From positions 1-15,170 of the forward strand of contig JBJOGJ010000077.1 of assembly GCA_046048295.1 (NCBI GenBank): a stretch of DNA of 15,170 nucleotides, written 5' to 3'. The stretch comes from CBDCWA01 sp046048295. Its GTDB lineage: Bacteria; Pseudomonadota; Alphaproteobacteria; Rhizobiales; Hyphomicrobiaceae. Every line of letters begins with the position of its first letter. The stretch's first letter is position 1. Below, piece by piece: positions 5,371-12,920 of this stretch. A program made the translations under genes and the position numbers. Below the pieces are notes generated by a model. It saw only the letters and a list, made by a program, of their open reading frames with translations, searched no databases and was not told where the DNA came from.

Positions 5371-6105
5371 ATGAAGACGCGACTCGACAACTATCTGGTG
5401 GCGCGGGGCAATGCAGAGACCCGGGCGAAGGCGCGCGATGCGATCATGCGCGGATGCGTCACCGTAGATGGCGTCACTGCCAGCAAGGCCGGGCTGCTCG
5501 TGTCCGACCATGCGCATGTGGTGGTCCAGGACGATGCGATGCAATTCGTGTCGCGCGGCGGTCTGAAACTTGCGGCTGCACTGGACCACTTCGGTTATGC
5601 CTGTGAATCGAAAACGATCCTCGATGTCGGCGCATCGACCGGCGGCTTCACGGATGTCTGCCTGCAGCGCGGCGCAGCGCGAGTCTACGCGGTCGACGTC
5701 GGGCATGGCCAACTGCACCCCCGTATTGCTGCAGACCCTCGCGTCGTCAATCTCGAGGGATGCGACATCCGGATGGCCTCCGCGCACATCCCAGCCCCAT
5801 GCGATGCCATCGTTGCGGATGTCAGCTTCATGTCGTTGTCCCACGCGCTTGCACCCGCCATGGAGCTTGCGGCGGGCAATTCATGGCTCATTGCCCTGGC
5901 CAAGCCGCAGTTCGAGGTCGGCCCGCAGCACGTTGGCAAGCGGGGCATCGTCCGGGATGCCCAGGCGCGGGAAGCCGCCGTCGAGAGACTAAGACTGCTG
6001 ATCGCTGGCGCTCCCGGCTGGCACGTCGACGGCGTCATGTTGTCCCCGCTGGCGGGCGGTAGTGGTAACATCGAATTCCTGATCGGGGCCCGCATTGGTG
6101 ATTGA
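5371..6105 (+). CDS. tlyA: TlyA-family rRNA 2'-O-methyltransferase
   Basis: TlyA proteins place 2'-O-methyl groups on cytidines in rRNA (C1920 of 23S, and in some species C1409 of 16S). The 244-aa product has an N-terminal S4 RNA-binding domain (about 1-60, MKTRLDNYLV...) and a FtsJ-like methyltransferase domain. It begins at SRGGLK (61-66), with the SAM site DVGASTGGF (85-93), DVSF (150-153) and KPQFE (178-182). The expected catalytic tetrad is present as Lys66, Asp150, Lys178 and Glu235. The chain is shorter than mycobacterial TlyA (268), which fits the short type I form that acts on 23S only; that is inference. Earlier in-frame starts would add a poorly conserved leader, so the ATG at 5371 is chosen. 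It overlaps the next RNA methyltransferase gene, implying one operon. Older annotation as 'haemolysin' is misleading. Confidence 0.92.
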   Translation: MKTRLDNYLVARGNAETRAKARDAIMRGCVTVDGVTASKAGLLVSDHAHVVVQDDAMQFVSRGGLKLAAALDHFGYACESKTILDVGASTGGFTDVCLQRGAARVYAVDVGHGQLHPRIAADPRVVNLEGCDIRMASAHIPAPCDAIVADVSFMSLSHALAPAMELAAGNSWLIALAKPQFEVGPQHVGKRGIVRDAQAREAAVERLRLLIAGAPGWHVDGVMLSPLAGGSGNIEFLIGARIGD

Positions 6106-7366
6106 GGTGAAAGAACTTCGTATTACAGGACTTGGGAACCAGGGCGATGGGACGGTGGAGACCGGCGGCCGCACCTGCTTCGTGGCCGGTGCGCTGCCTG
6201 GCGAACGCGTTCGGGTTCGCATTGCCGGCGACACGGCGGAGCTTTGCGAAGTATTGGAGCCGAGCCAGGAACGGACTTCGGCGATCTGCCCGCACTTCGC
6301 ATCCTGTGGCGGCTGCCGTACGCAGCACATGTCGGCGGCGCTCAACAGCGAATGGAAGCGCGGCATCGTCCAGCAGGCATTCCGTCAGCAGCGGCTGGAT
6401 GTCCAGGTCGAGGCGGTGCGCAGCGTTGGCCTGCACAATCGCAGGCGGGCCGTTTTGGCTGCGAAGAACGTCGGCGGCGAGATCCTGCTCGGCTACCGTG
6501 AGGAAGCGAGCCATACCATTGTCGATCTCAGCGCGTGTCCGGTTCTGGACACAGCGATCGTATCGGCGTTCGAGAGGCTCCGACGGATCTGCGGTCTTTT
6601 GCTTCGACCAGGTGAGAGCACGCGCCTGCAACTTCTCAAGGCTGACAATGGCATCGACGTCGCCGCGTCAGGGCTTGATCGCAGGCTGGACGCCGCTGCA
6701 TTGGAAGCCATCGCCGCCGCTGCTCTGGCGGCCGGTCTTGTGCGCCTGCGCCTCGGCGGCGAGCCGATCATGCAGAAGGAGCCGCCCAGGGTCACCGTTG
6801 CCGGCATCGGTGTCGAGGCGGGGGCGGACATGTTCCTTCAGGCTTCATCCGAGGCCGAAGTAGTCCTGACATCGCTGGTACTCGAGGGTGCGGCGAACGC
6901 AAAGCGGATCGCCGACCTTTTTGCGGGCGTCGGTACGTTTGCGCTGGCACTCGCCAGGCGCGCGCGTGTGCTGGCGCTAGACAGCGACCGCCGGGCACTC
7001 GCGGCGCTGGAGAAGGCTGCGCGGACGCCCGGCCTCAAACCTGTCGAGGCACGGATGCGGGACCTCATTCGGGAGCCACTGTCGCGGAACGAGTTGCGCG
7101 GCTTCGACGCCCTCGTGTTCGATCCGCCGCGGGCTGGAGCCAAAGCGCAGGCCGAGTCGATCGCGAAGTCGGACGTGGCTTGCGTCATCGCCGTATCGTG
7201 CAACCCAGCGACGATGGCGCGCGACGTCCGGATACTTGTTGACGCCGGCTTTTGCCTCGAACGCGTCGTGCCGGTCGATCAGTTTCTTTTCTCGCCGCAC
7301 GTGGAGACCGTGGCCGTACTGCGCCGCAGGTCTCACGCGGCAGCTGCGAGGAGGCGGTCGACATAG
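6098..7366 (+). CDS. TrmA/RlmC/RlmD-family RNA (uracil-5-)-methyltransferase
   Basis: This enzyme would form 5-methyluridine in RNA using SAM, most likely in 23S rRNA (RlmD/RumA type). In 422 residues there is an N-terminal TRAM-like beta domain (about 1-58) and four cysteines for a 4Fe-4S cluster (Cys64, Cys70, Cys73 in CPHFASCGGC, and Cys147). The Rossmann fold has SAM motif DLFAGVGTF (273-281), DPPRAG (342-347), nucleophile Cys368 in VSCNPATMARD, and the general base Glu403 in PHVETV. Several starts are possible; GTG 6098 (or TTG 6095) overlaps the tlyA stop by 8-11 bp, showing coupling. Which uridine is modified cannot be read from sequence. The Cys cluster favours the RlmC/RlmD branch over TrmA. 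The 3' end overlaps cobB tail to tail by 34 bp. Confidence 0.9.
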   Translation: MIEVKELRITGLGNQGDGTVETGGRTCFVAGALPGERVRVRIAGDTAELCEVLEPSQERTSAICPHFASCGGCRTQHMSAALNSEWKRGIVQQAFRQQRLDVQVEAVRSVGLHNRRRAVLAAKNVGGEILLGYREEASHTIVDLSACPVLDTAIVSAFERLRRICGLLLRPGESTRLQLLKADNGIDVAASGLDRRLDAAALEAIAAAALAAGLVRLRLGGEPIMQKEPPRVTVAGIGVEAGADMFLQASSEAEVVLTSLVLEGAANAKRIADLFAGVGTFALALARRARVLALDSDRRALAALEKAARTPGLKPVEARMRDLIREPLSRNELRGFDALVFDPPRAGAKAQAESIAKSDVACVIAVSCNPATMARDVRILVDAGFCLERVVPVDQFLFSPHVETVAVLRRRSHAAAARRRST

Positions 7367-8043
7367 GCAGGAACCACCTCTGTTGCAGGACCATGATACG
7401 CTTCCGCGAACATGCTTGCGCCTTCGGACGGCTCGAGATTGAGTTCCACCGTGTGCGCTCCCGATTGCCGGGCGAGGGCCACGAAGCCGGCCGCCGGATA
7501 CACGCTGCCGCTGGTTCCGATCGAGATGAAGAGGTCGGCTTCCGAGAGCGCCCGCTGGATCGCCTCCATCTGATACGGCATCTCGCCGAACCAGACGACG
7601 TCCGGACGCATCAGGCCGGCCATCCTGCAGGTCGGGCAAGGCACCTCCGTAGCAAGATCCGCGTGCCAGTCGCAGCGGCTTCCGCAGCCGATGCACAGCG
7701 CCCGCAGGATTTCGCCGTGCATGTGGATGAGGTTCTTGGAGCCTGCCTGTTCGTGCAGTGCGTCGATATTCTGGGTAACGAGCAGGACATGGTGTGGAAA
7801 TTCGCGCTCCAGCCGAGCCAAAGCAAGGTGTGAGGCGTTGGGAGCAACGGTCCCATGGCCACGCCGGCGCTCGTTATAGAATTCATGCACCCGCGCCGGG
7901 TTGCGCGCGAACGCCATCGGCGTCGCGACATCCTCGATGTTGTAGCGCGCCCAGATTCCGCCCGCGTCGCGAAAGGTTGCGATACCGGATTCGGCGGAGA
8001 CACCGGAACCGGTGAGGACCACTATGTTTCGGAAACTTGCCAT
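7333..8043 (-). CDS. cobB: NAD-dependent protein deacylase (sirtuin), CobB class III
   Basis: Sirtuins remove acyl groups from lysines using NAD+. The 236-aa product carries the NAD motif GSGVSAESGIATFRD (12-26), TQNIDALHEQAG (90-101), catalytic His109 in HMHG, a zinc site Cys117/Cys120/Cys136/Cys139, and GTSGSVYPAAG (177-187). Tyr56 and Arg59 in HEFYNERR form the Y-x-x-R signature of class III sirtuins (SIRT5, E. coli CobB), whose enlarged pocket accepts succinyl or malonyl groups. Desuccinylase activity is therefore predicted beside deacetylase activity. The first glycine motif reads GSG instead of the usual GAG, a mild change. The ATG at 8043 gives the normal short N-terminus; an upstream frame to 8118 is unlikely. 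It diverges from the methyltransferase gene starting near 8124, with about 80 bp between, and converges on the RNA methyltransferase gene. Confidence 0.93.
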   Translation of the reverse strand: MASFRNIVVLTGSGVSAESGIATFRDAGGIWARYNIEDVATPMAFARNPARVHEFYNERRRGHGTVAPNASHLALARLEREFPHHVLLVTQNIDALHEQAGSKNLIHMHGEILRALCIGCGSRCDWHADLATEVPCPTCRMAGLMRPDVVWFGEMPYQMEAIQRALSEADLFISIGTSGSVYPAAGFVALARQSGAHTVELNLEPSEGASMFAEAYHGPATEVVPAYVDRLLAAAA

Positions 8044-8123
8044 TGAATTCAATATCCTGGATGGGCGTTTGGAATTGGGACCGGCTGCCGCACTACATTG
8101 CGCACTCCAACCGGGCACCCGAA

Positions 8124-9245
8124 ATGTCGATTCTCGAAGCTAAAGATCGGTGCAGGGATATGTCCAACAGAGCAGGCATGGCAGTACAGCTCGTCAACAA
8201 TGCACTCCGATTTGGCTGGTACTATGTCGTCAACCAGATCGTCGAACGCGAGACGAAGCGTCAGGGGCGCTATGTCAAATACGCACCGGAGCGGCCAGTA
8301 CCCGGGCAGGAGGAGATTTTCGGGACACTGCGACGGCTCTTCGTCGAGGACGCCGAAGCGGTTTCGGCAGGCCTGTTTCCGCCGATGGACGAACCGGGCG
8401 AACTCCTGGCGAGCGTGTCGCGGCTGCGGGAGATGTTCCAGGACCTGCCGGATGCCGCACGGCGGCGACAGGACAGGGACTGGCGCAGCTTCGAACTAGC
8501 ACTTGCGGACAGCGGGGCCGCCACGCCCCTGCCGGACTATTTCGCGCAGGATTTCCACTTCCAGACCGGAGGCTATCTCTCCGAGGAATCGGCGCGCCTC
8601 TACGACGTACAGGTCGAAACGCTGTTCTACGGCGCAGCCAGCGCCATGCGCCGTGCTGCGCTGCGTCCGATCTCAGTTGAAATGCAGGGCCGCGACCAGA
8701 GGACGGTTCGCCTTCTGGACATCGGCTGCGGCACCGGCCGATTATTGCGTCAGGTGCGCCTTGCGTTTCCGGCGATGCGGCTTTCCGGCGTTGATCTCTC
8801 GGCCAGCTACCTCGATGAGGCGCGTACCCATATCGGCAAGCTCAGGCCGGCGCAACTGATCGAGGCCAACGCCGAGGCGCTGCCCTTGGAAGACGCCAGC
8901 ATCGATATCGGAACCTGCATCTTCCTTTTCCACGAGTTGCCTCCCGAAGTACGTCGCACCGTCACGCGAGAAATGGCTCGTGTCCTGAAGCCGGGCGGGC
9001 TGTTCGTCTTCATCGACAGCCTGCAGATGGGAGATCGTCCGGGCTGGGACGGCCTCATCGAGGCATTCCCCGAACGTTTCCACGAACCCTACTACAGGCA
9101 TTATGCCATTGACGATCTGGCCGGCATGTTCGCGGATGCAGGGTTGCGTCCCGAAGGCACCTCATTGGCATTTCTCGCCAAGGTCATGGTCCTCAGGAAA
9201 GATCGTGAGGCTCCGCCTGCGAACGGATCGAGTAACCCGCGATGA
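8124..9245 (+). CDS. Class I SAM-dependent methyltransferase with a long N-terminal domain
   Basis: The C-terminal half is a clear class I methyltransferase: SAM-binding LLDIGCGTG (197-205 from this start), acidic GVDLS (222-226), the ANAEALPLEDASID motif II region, FHELPPEVRR, and the LKPGGLFVFIDS strand, as in UbiE-like enzymes. The N-terminal ~170 residues are not part of that fold. They contain an aromatic, possibly membrane-associated helix (ALRFGWYYVVNQIVERE), Arg-rich helices and an acidic segment, then PLPDYFAQDFHFQTGGYLSEESARLYDVQVE just before the catalytic domain. The substrate is unknown; a quinone, lipid or small molecule is possible. The start is uncertain: ATG at 8124, 8160 or 8178, none with a strong ribosome site. 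The longer frame from 8037 would overlap cobB's start and is unlikely. It is monocistronic between cobB and trmL. Confidence 0.82.
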   Translation: MSILEAKDRCRDMSNRAGMAVQLVNNALRFGWYYVVNQIVERETKRQGRYVKYAPERPVPGQEEIFGTLRRLFVEDAEAVSAGLFPPMDEPGELLASVSRLREMFQDLPDAARRRQDRDWRSFELALADSGAATPLPDYFAQDFHFQTGGYLSEESARLYDVQVETLFYGAASAMRRAALRPISVEMQGRDQRTVRLLDIGCGTGRLLRQVRLAFPAMRLSGVDLSASYLDEARTHIGKLRPAQLIEANAEALPLEDASIDIGTCIFLFHELPPEVRRTVTREMARVLKPGGLFVFIDSLQMGDRPGWDGLIEAFPERFHEPYYRHYAIDDLAGMFADAGLRPEGTSLAFLAKVMVLRKDREAPPANGSSNPR

Positions 9246-9337
9246 CGGCAGTCTGTGCAAGCCGCGCATGCAAACAGTCGCGCGAAGCCACACAACAAAT
9301 AGAGTTGCACATACCCAACGAGGATCCGAACCATCAG

Positions 9338-9814
9338 CTAGGAGGCCGGGGGCAGGAGCGGCTCTCGGATGGGAAACTGGCGGGTCTGGCGAAGCGCTTC
9401 ACCCAGCGTCATCGCGGCGGCCACGGCAATATTCAGCGACCTCAGCCCAGGCACCAGGGGTATGCACAGGCGCGCGTTGGCGGCTTCGTGGACATAATCA
9501 GGCGCGCCAGCGCTTTCGCGACCGAAGAGAATTGTGTCGTCAGGTGCAAACGCGAATTCGGTATAGGGGGCCGAGGCGTGGGTGGACAAGAGAACCAGCC
9601 GGCCCTGGATCCCGCTGCGAAAATCCTCCCAACTCACGTGATGCCTGAGAGCGGCGCGCGGCAGGTAGTCCAGGCCAGCGCGCTTCAACGACCGGTCGGT
9701 CATCTCGAAACCCGTCGGGCCGATCACGTCGACCGCAACGCCGAGACAGGCCGCCATGCGGAGAATGGTACCGGTATTCTGCGGGATGTCAGGCTGGAAA
9801 AGAGCGATGCGCAT
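9338..9814 (-). CDS. trmL: tRNA (cytidine/uridine-34-2'-O)-methyltransferase TrmL
   Basis: TrmL methylates the ribose of the wobble base (position 34) of certain tRNA-Leu species. The 158-aa protein has only the SPOUT knot domain, as expected: motif 1 PQNTGTILR (11-19), motif 2 LFGRESAG (96-103), and motif 3 IPLVPGLRSLNIAVAAAM (118-135), with the asparagine and SAM-binding loop of the trefoil knot. Its length fits the family (about 150-160). The ATG at 9814 gives the typical start MRIALFQPDIPQNTG. The open frame continues upstream to 10195, but that part overlaps the petA start and has no family resemblance. The gene diverges from petA across 280 bp, and a convergent 92-bp gap separates it from the methyltransferase gene. 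No strong terminator is seen in that gap. Confidence 0.93.
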   Translation of the reverse strand: MRIALFQPDIPQNTGTILRMAACLGVAVDVIGPTGFEMTDRSLKRAGLDYLPRAALRHHVSWEDFRSGIQGRLVLLSTHASAPYTEFAFAPDDTILFGRESAGAPDYVHEAANARLCIPLVPGLRSLNIAVAAAMTLGEALRQTRQFPIREPLLPPAS

Positions 9815-10094
9815 GTCTGGCGAAACCTGTCGGTGTTGGATGATGTGCGCCAAATTGCCTCTTTGTGTCGCCCCTGCCCGGACTTGAGGCGCCAAACAAA
9901 GGATGCAACAAGGGCGCGTGGCAAATCGTCCTCCGTGGCGGAGGTCGGACCTTGATATACATACCTGCATTGTTCGGCCATTGCGCCGGATTCCAACGCG
10001 ATACATGACGCTAGCCTGCTGCAGGCGTCGAGCCCAGCCCTTGGTGGCGGTGGTAAGATGAGGCGCAGCAGCGATGCTCCAGAAGGAGGAAGAC
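9815..10094. promoter_or_regulatory. Divergent trmL-petA intergenic region
   Basis: This 280-bp stretch must hold the petABC promoter and that of trmL. Visible elements are a perfect hairpin CCTCCG-TGG-CGGAGG (9930-9944), a repeated octamer GCGCCAAA (9847-9854 and 9889-9896, 42 bp apart), and TTGATATACATACC (9952-9965), which starts like an FNR half-site but lacks the second half. None can be assigned to a known regulator with confidence. Confidence 0.4.
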
Positions 10095-10631
10095 TTGTCC
10101 TCGCACTCCGAGAATCCCAACCGCCGGGACTTCATGGTCGTCGCTTCGACGGCATTTGCCGCAGTCGGCGGTGCGCTGTCGCTGTGGCCATTCATCCATC
10201 AGATGAACCCGGACGCCGGCGCACAGGCTCTGGCCACTATCGAGGTTGATCTCAGCCCCATCGAGCCGGGCCGGGCAATCACGGTCATGTGGCGCGGCAA
10301 GCCCGTCTTCATCCGCAATCGTACCGCGGAAGAGATCAAGCAAGCCGAATCGGTCGATGTCAAAGCTCTTCCGGACCCCGAGACCGACAGCAAGCGCGTG
10401 AACGAAGGGCACAAGAACTGGCTCGTTCTGGTCGGCGTCTGCACCCATCTCGGCTGCATCCCCAAGGGGCAATCGATTTCCGACAGCAAGGGGGACTACG
10501 GTGGCTGGTTCTGCCCGTGTCACGGATCGCACTACGACACGTCGGGGCGCATCCGTCTCGGCCCGGCGCCGCGCAACCTGCCCGTACCACCGGTACAGTT
10601 TGTCTCCGACACAATGATCAAGATTGGCTGA
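10095..10631 (+). CDS. petA: Rieske iron-sulfur subunit of cytochrome bc1
   Basis: This is the ubiquinol-cytochrome c reductase subunit that takes the first electron from ubiquinol and passes it to cytochrome c1 at the periplasmic face. From TTG 10095 it has 178 residues. A Tat motif NRRDFMV (9-15) leads into a membrane anchor (about 16-36), followed by WPFIHQMNPD. The 2Fe-2S domain carries Cys116 and His118 in CTHLGC and Cys140 and His143 in CPCHGS, with Cys121-Cys142 as the usual disulfide. AAGGAGG (10083-10089) lies five bases before the TTG and would be inside the gene if ATG 10074 were used, so the TTG is preferred; family members also start at this point. It is the first gene of petABC, with 14 bp to petB. 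Confidence 0.95.
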   Translation: MSSHSENPNRRDFMVVASTAFAAVGGALSLWPFIHQMNPDAGAQALATIEVDLSPIEPGRAITVMWRGKPVFIRNRTAEEIKQAESVDVKALPDPETDSKRVNEGHKNWLVLVGVCTHLGCIPKGQSISDSKGDYGGWFCPCHGSHYDTSGRIRLGPAPRNLPVPPVQFVSDTMIKIG

Positions 10632-10645
10632 GGGAAGCTTCGAAA

Positions 10646-11935
10646 ATGGCAGAGCACGGATCGACCTTTGAGCCGAAGACGCGCGTCGGCAAGTGGTGGG
10701 ACGAACGTCTCCCGGTCGCACGCATGATGCATGGGCAGTTCGTCGACTTCCCGACGCCGCGCAATCTCAACTACCTCTGGACGTTCGGCGGCATCCTGAC
10801 CTTCTGCCTCGTCGTGCAGATCGTCTCGGGCATCGTGCTGGCCATGCACTACCAGCCATCCGCCGAGCATGCCTTCGACAGCGTCGAGCGCATCCGCCGC
10901 GACGTCAACTTCGGTTGGCTCATCCGCAACATTCACGCGGTAGGCGCCTCGATGTTCTTCATTGCGGTCTACATCCACATGTTCCGCGGACTCTACTACG
11001 GCTCCTACAAGGCGCCGCGGGAAATCCTGTGGATCCTGGGCGTGCTCATCTTCCTCGTGATGATGGCGACGGCATTCATGGGCTACGCGCTTCCCTGGGG
11101 CCAGATGAGCTTCTGGGGCGTAACGGTCATCACCAACCTGTTCTCGTCGATCGACGAGATTATTCCGGGCCTCGGCACCGCCATCGTCGAGTGGTTGTGG
11201 GGCGGATACGCAGTGACGGGGACGACACTCAATCGCTTCTTCTCGCTACACTATCTGCTTCCATTCGTGATTTTCGGCCTTGTCATACTGCACATCTGGG
11301 CACTGCACGTGGCAGGACAGAACAACCCGACAGGCGTCGAGATCAAGTCGAAGGCGGACACTGTCCCGATGTCGCCCTACGCGACGATGAAGGATCTGTT
11401 CGCCCTGTCGGTGTTCGTGATCTTGTTTGCCTGGTTCGTTTTCTTCGTGCCGGACTATCTCGGTCACGCAGATAACTACAACCCCGCCAATCCTCTCGTT
11501 ACGCCGCCGCACATCGTGCCTGAGTGGTATTTCTTGCCGTTCTACGCGATCCTGCGTGCCGTGCCTTCGAAGCTGGGTGGCGTCGTATTGATGTTCGCCT
11601 CCATCGCAGTGCTCGCGTTCGTATCGTGGCTTGACACATCACCAGTACGGTCGACGAAGTACCGCCCACTTTACAGGTGGTTCTTCTGGGCTCTGGTTTT
11701 CACCTGTCTCGCCCTGGGCTATCTCGGCTCCAAGCCAGCGGAAGGTGATTATGTGTTCTGGGCGCGCATCTTCACGGCCTACTATTTCATCCACTTCCTC
11801 ATCGTTCTGCCAGTCGTCGGCCTTATCGAGACACCGAAACCCTTACCGCGGTCGATCTCGGAATCGGTTCTCGGCAAGGCAGGTGCTGGGGCGGGATCAG
11901 GTGCGGTTGCACCAGCGGCAGCCGAAAAGCGGTGA
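10646..11935 (+). CDS. petB: Cytochrome b subunit of cytochrome bc1
   Basis: Cytochrome b holds the two b haems and both quinone sites of complex III in the inner membrane. The 429-residue protein has eight membrane helices and haem ligands His97/His111 and His202/His216, each pair 14 apart, in GWLIRNIHAVG...YIHMFRG and LHYLLPF...ILHIWALH. The Qo-site motif PEWY is at 292-295. The C-terminal tail is a low-complexity Gly/Ala stretch (GKAGAGAGSGAVAPAAAEKR). AGGGA (10631-10635) precedes the ATG; a longer open frame from 10289 runs through petA and is not used. Size and arrangement match free-standing alphaproteobacterial PetB and not the PetB-PetC fusion of Rhizobiales. It is followed 21 bp later by petC. 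Confidence 0.97.
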   Translation: MAEHGSTFEPKTRVGKWWDERLPVARMMHGQFVDFPTPRNLNYLWTFGGILTFCLVVQIVSGIVLAMHYQPSAEHAFDSVERIRRDVNFGWLIRNIHAVGASMFFIAVYIHMFRGLYYGSYKAPREILWILGVLIFLVMMATAFMGYALPWGQMSFWGVTVITNLFSSIDEIIPGLGTAIVEWLWGGYAVTGTTLNRFFSLHYLLPFVIFGLVILHIWALHVAGQNNPTGVEIKSKADTVPMSPYATMKDLFALSVFVILFAWFVFFVPDYLGHADNYNPANPLVTPPHIVPEWYFLPFYAILRAVPSKLGGVVLMFASIAVLAFVSWLDTSPVRSTKYRPLYRWFFWALVFTCLALGYLGSKPAEGDYVFWARIFTAYYFIHFLIVLPVVGLIETPKPLPRSISESVLGKAGAGAGSGAVAPAAAEKR

Positions 11936-11956
11936 CGCGGAGAAGGGATCAACACC

Positions 11957-12820
11957 ATGGGCACTCGAATGAAATCTCTCCGCAACATCCTCATTGTCGG
12001 CGTCGCAGGTCTCGGCATTGCCGCGACGGCGGCGTGGGCAGCAGGTGAAGCTCCGAAAATCGACAGGCAAAACTGGTCATTCTCCGGAATGACCGGGCAG
12101 TTCGACCGCAACCAGCTGCAACGAGGCTTCCAGGTCTACAAGACCGCGTGCGCGAGCTGCCATACGATCAACCGTATTGCTTTCCGCAATCTCGCGGAAC
12201 CGGGCGGGCCCCAGTTCCCCGAAGACGCAGTCAAAGCACTTGCTGCCGAGTATCAGGTGACCGGCGAGCCGGATGGAGAAGGCAAGCCGACAAAGGTGCC
12301 GGGAAAGCTCTCCGACCGCTTCCCGCCGCTCTATGCGAACGAGAAAGAGGCCCGTTCGATCCACAATGGAGCCTACCCGCCTGATCTTTCGCTTATGGCT
12401 CGCGCGCGCGGCATCGAGACACACGCTGCCTGGTACATCCATCCGTTCCTGATGCTCAAGGATGTGGCGGCAGGCTACCAGGAAGGCGGCGCGGACTACA
12501 TCTATGCGCTGCTGAGCGGCTACTCGGATCCGCCATCGGATGTGAAGATGGCCGAAGGAATGAACTATAATCGCGCCTTTCCCGGACATCAGATCGCAAT
12601 GGCGCCCCCACTTTCGGATGGTGTGGTTGAATACAAGGACGGAACGCCATCGACTGTCTCTAACTATGCGCGTGATGTGGCAGCCTTCCTGTCATGGACT
12701 GCAGACCCGCACCATGATCGACGCAAGCGGCTTGGCTGGCAGGTACTTCTCTACCTGCTCATAATGTCGGCTCTGCTATACATGGCGAAGCGCCGTATCT
12801 GGGCCGACGTCAAGCACTGA
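11957..12820 (+). CDS. petC: Cytochrome c1 subunit of cytochrome bc1
   Basis: Cytochrome c1 accepts the electron from the Rieske cluster and gives it to soluble cytochrome c. The 287-aa precursor has a Sec signal peptide (about 1-29, ending TAAWA-A), the haem-binding CASCH (Cys65, Cys68, His69), the distal ligand Met215 in IAMAPPL, and a C-terminal membrane anchor (about 260-277) followed by a basic cytoplasmic tail. The family motif NLAEPGGPQFPEDAV (78-92) is also present. GGAGAAGGGA sits upstream of the ATG. It is the last gene of petABC, and an intrinsic terminator begins 28 bp after its stop. Confidence 0.96.
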   Translation: MGTRMKSLRNILIVGVAGLGIAATAAWAAGEAPKIDRQNWSFSGMTGQFDRNQLQRGFQVYKTACASCHTINRIAFRNLAEPGGPQFPEDAVKALAAEYQVTGEPDGEGKPTKVPGKLSDRFPPLYANEKEARSIHNGAYPPDLSLMARARGIETHAAWYIHPFLMLKDVAAGYQEGGADYIYALLSGYSDPPSDVKMAEGMNYNRAFPGHQIAMAPPLSDGVVEYKDGTPSTVSNYARDVAAFLSWTADPHHDRRKRLGWQVLLYLLIMSALLYMAKRRIWADVKH

Positions 12821-12847
12821 CATCGCACTCGGAGCGAGCAATTCCTG

Positions 12848-12878
12848 GAAGGCCTCGCGAGCGGGGCCTTCTTTGCTT
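12848..12878 (+). terminator. Intrinsic terminator after petC
   Basis: GAAGGCC (12848-12854) pairs with GGCCTTC (12865-12871), extended inwards by one G-U and two G-C pairs to a 10-bp stem with a CGAG loop, then TTTGCTT. The short T-run suggests partial termination, which would let some petABC transcripts read into mtnP 43 bp further on. Confidence 0.8.
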
Positions 12879-12920
12879 ATGACCCAGCTTTCCGGCAATA
12901 TGGGCCGAGGAGGTACGCGT

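Noticed and set aside
6977..7696. Minus-strand frame opposite the RNA methyltransferase and cobB
   Set aside because: It spans the end of two well-supported genes and has a random-looking Arg/Gly-rich composition.
9254..9311. Inverted repeat TGTGCAA / TTGCACA between two convergent genes
   Set aside because: Seven-base arms 44 bp apart are expected by chance at this scale, and no T-run or other signal accompanies them.
9952..9965. FNR-type site (TTGAT-N4-ATCAA) before petA
   Set aside because: Only the first half matches; the second half is ATACC and keeps two of five bases.
9815..10195. N-terminal extension of trmL
   Set aside because: The SPOUT domain is complete from 9814; the extension would overlap the petA start and has no resemblance to the family.
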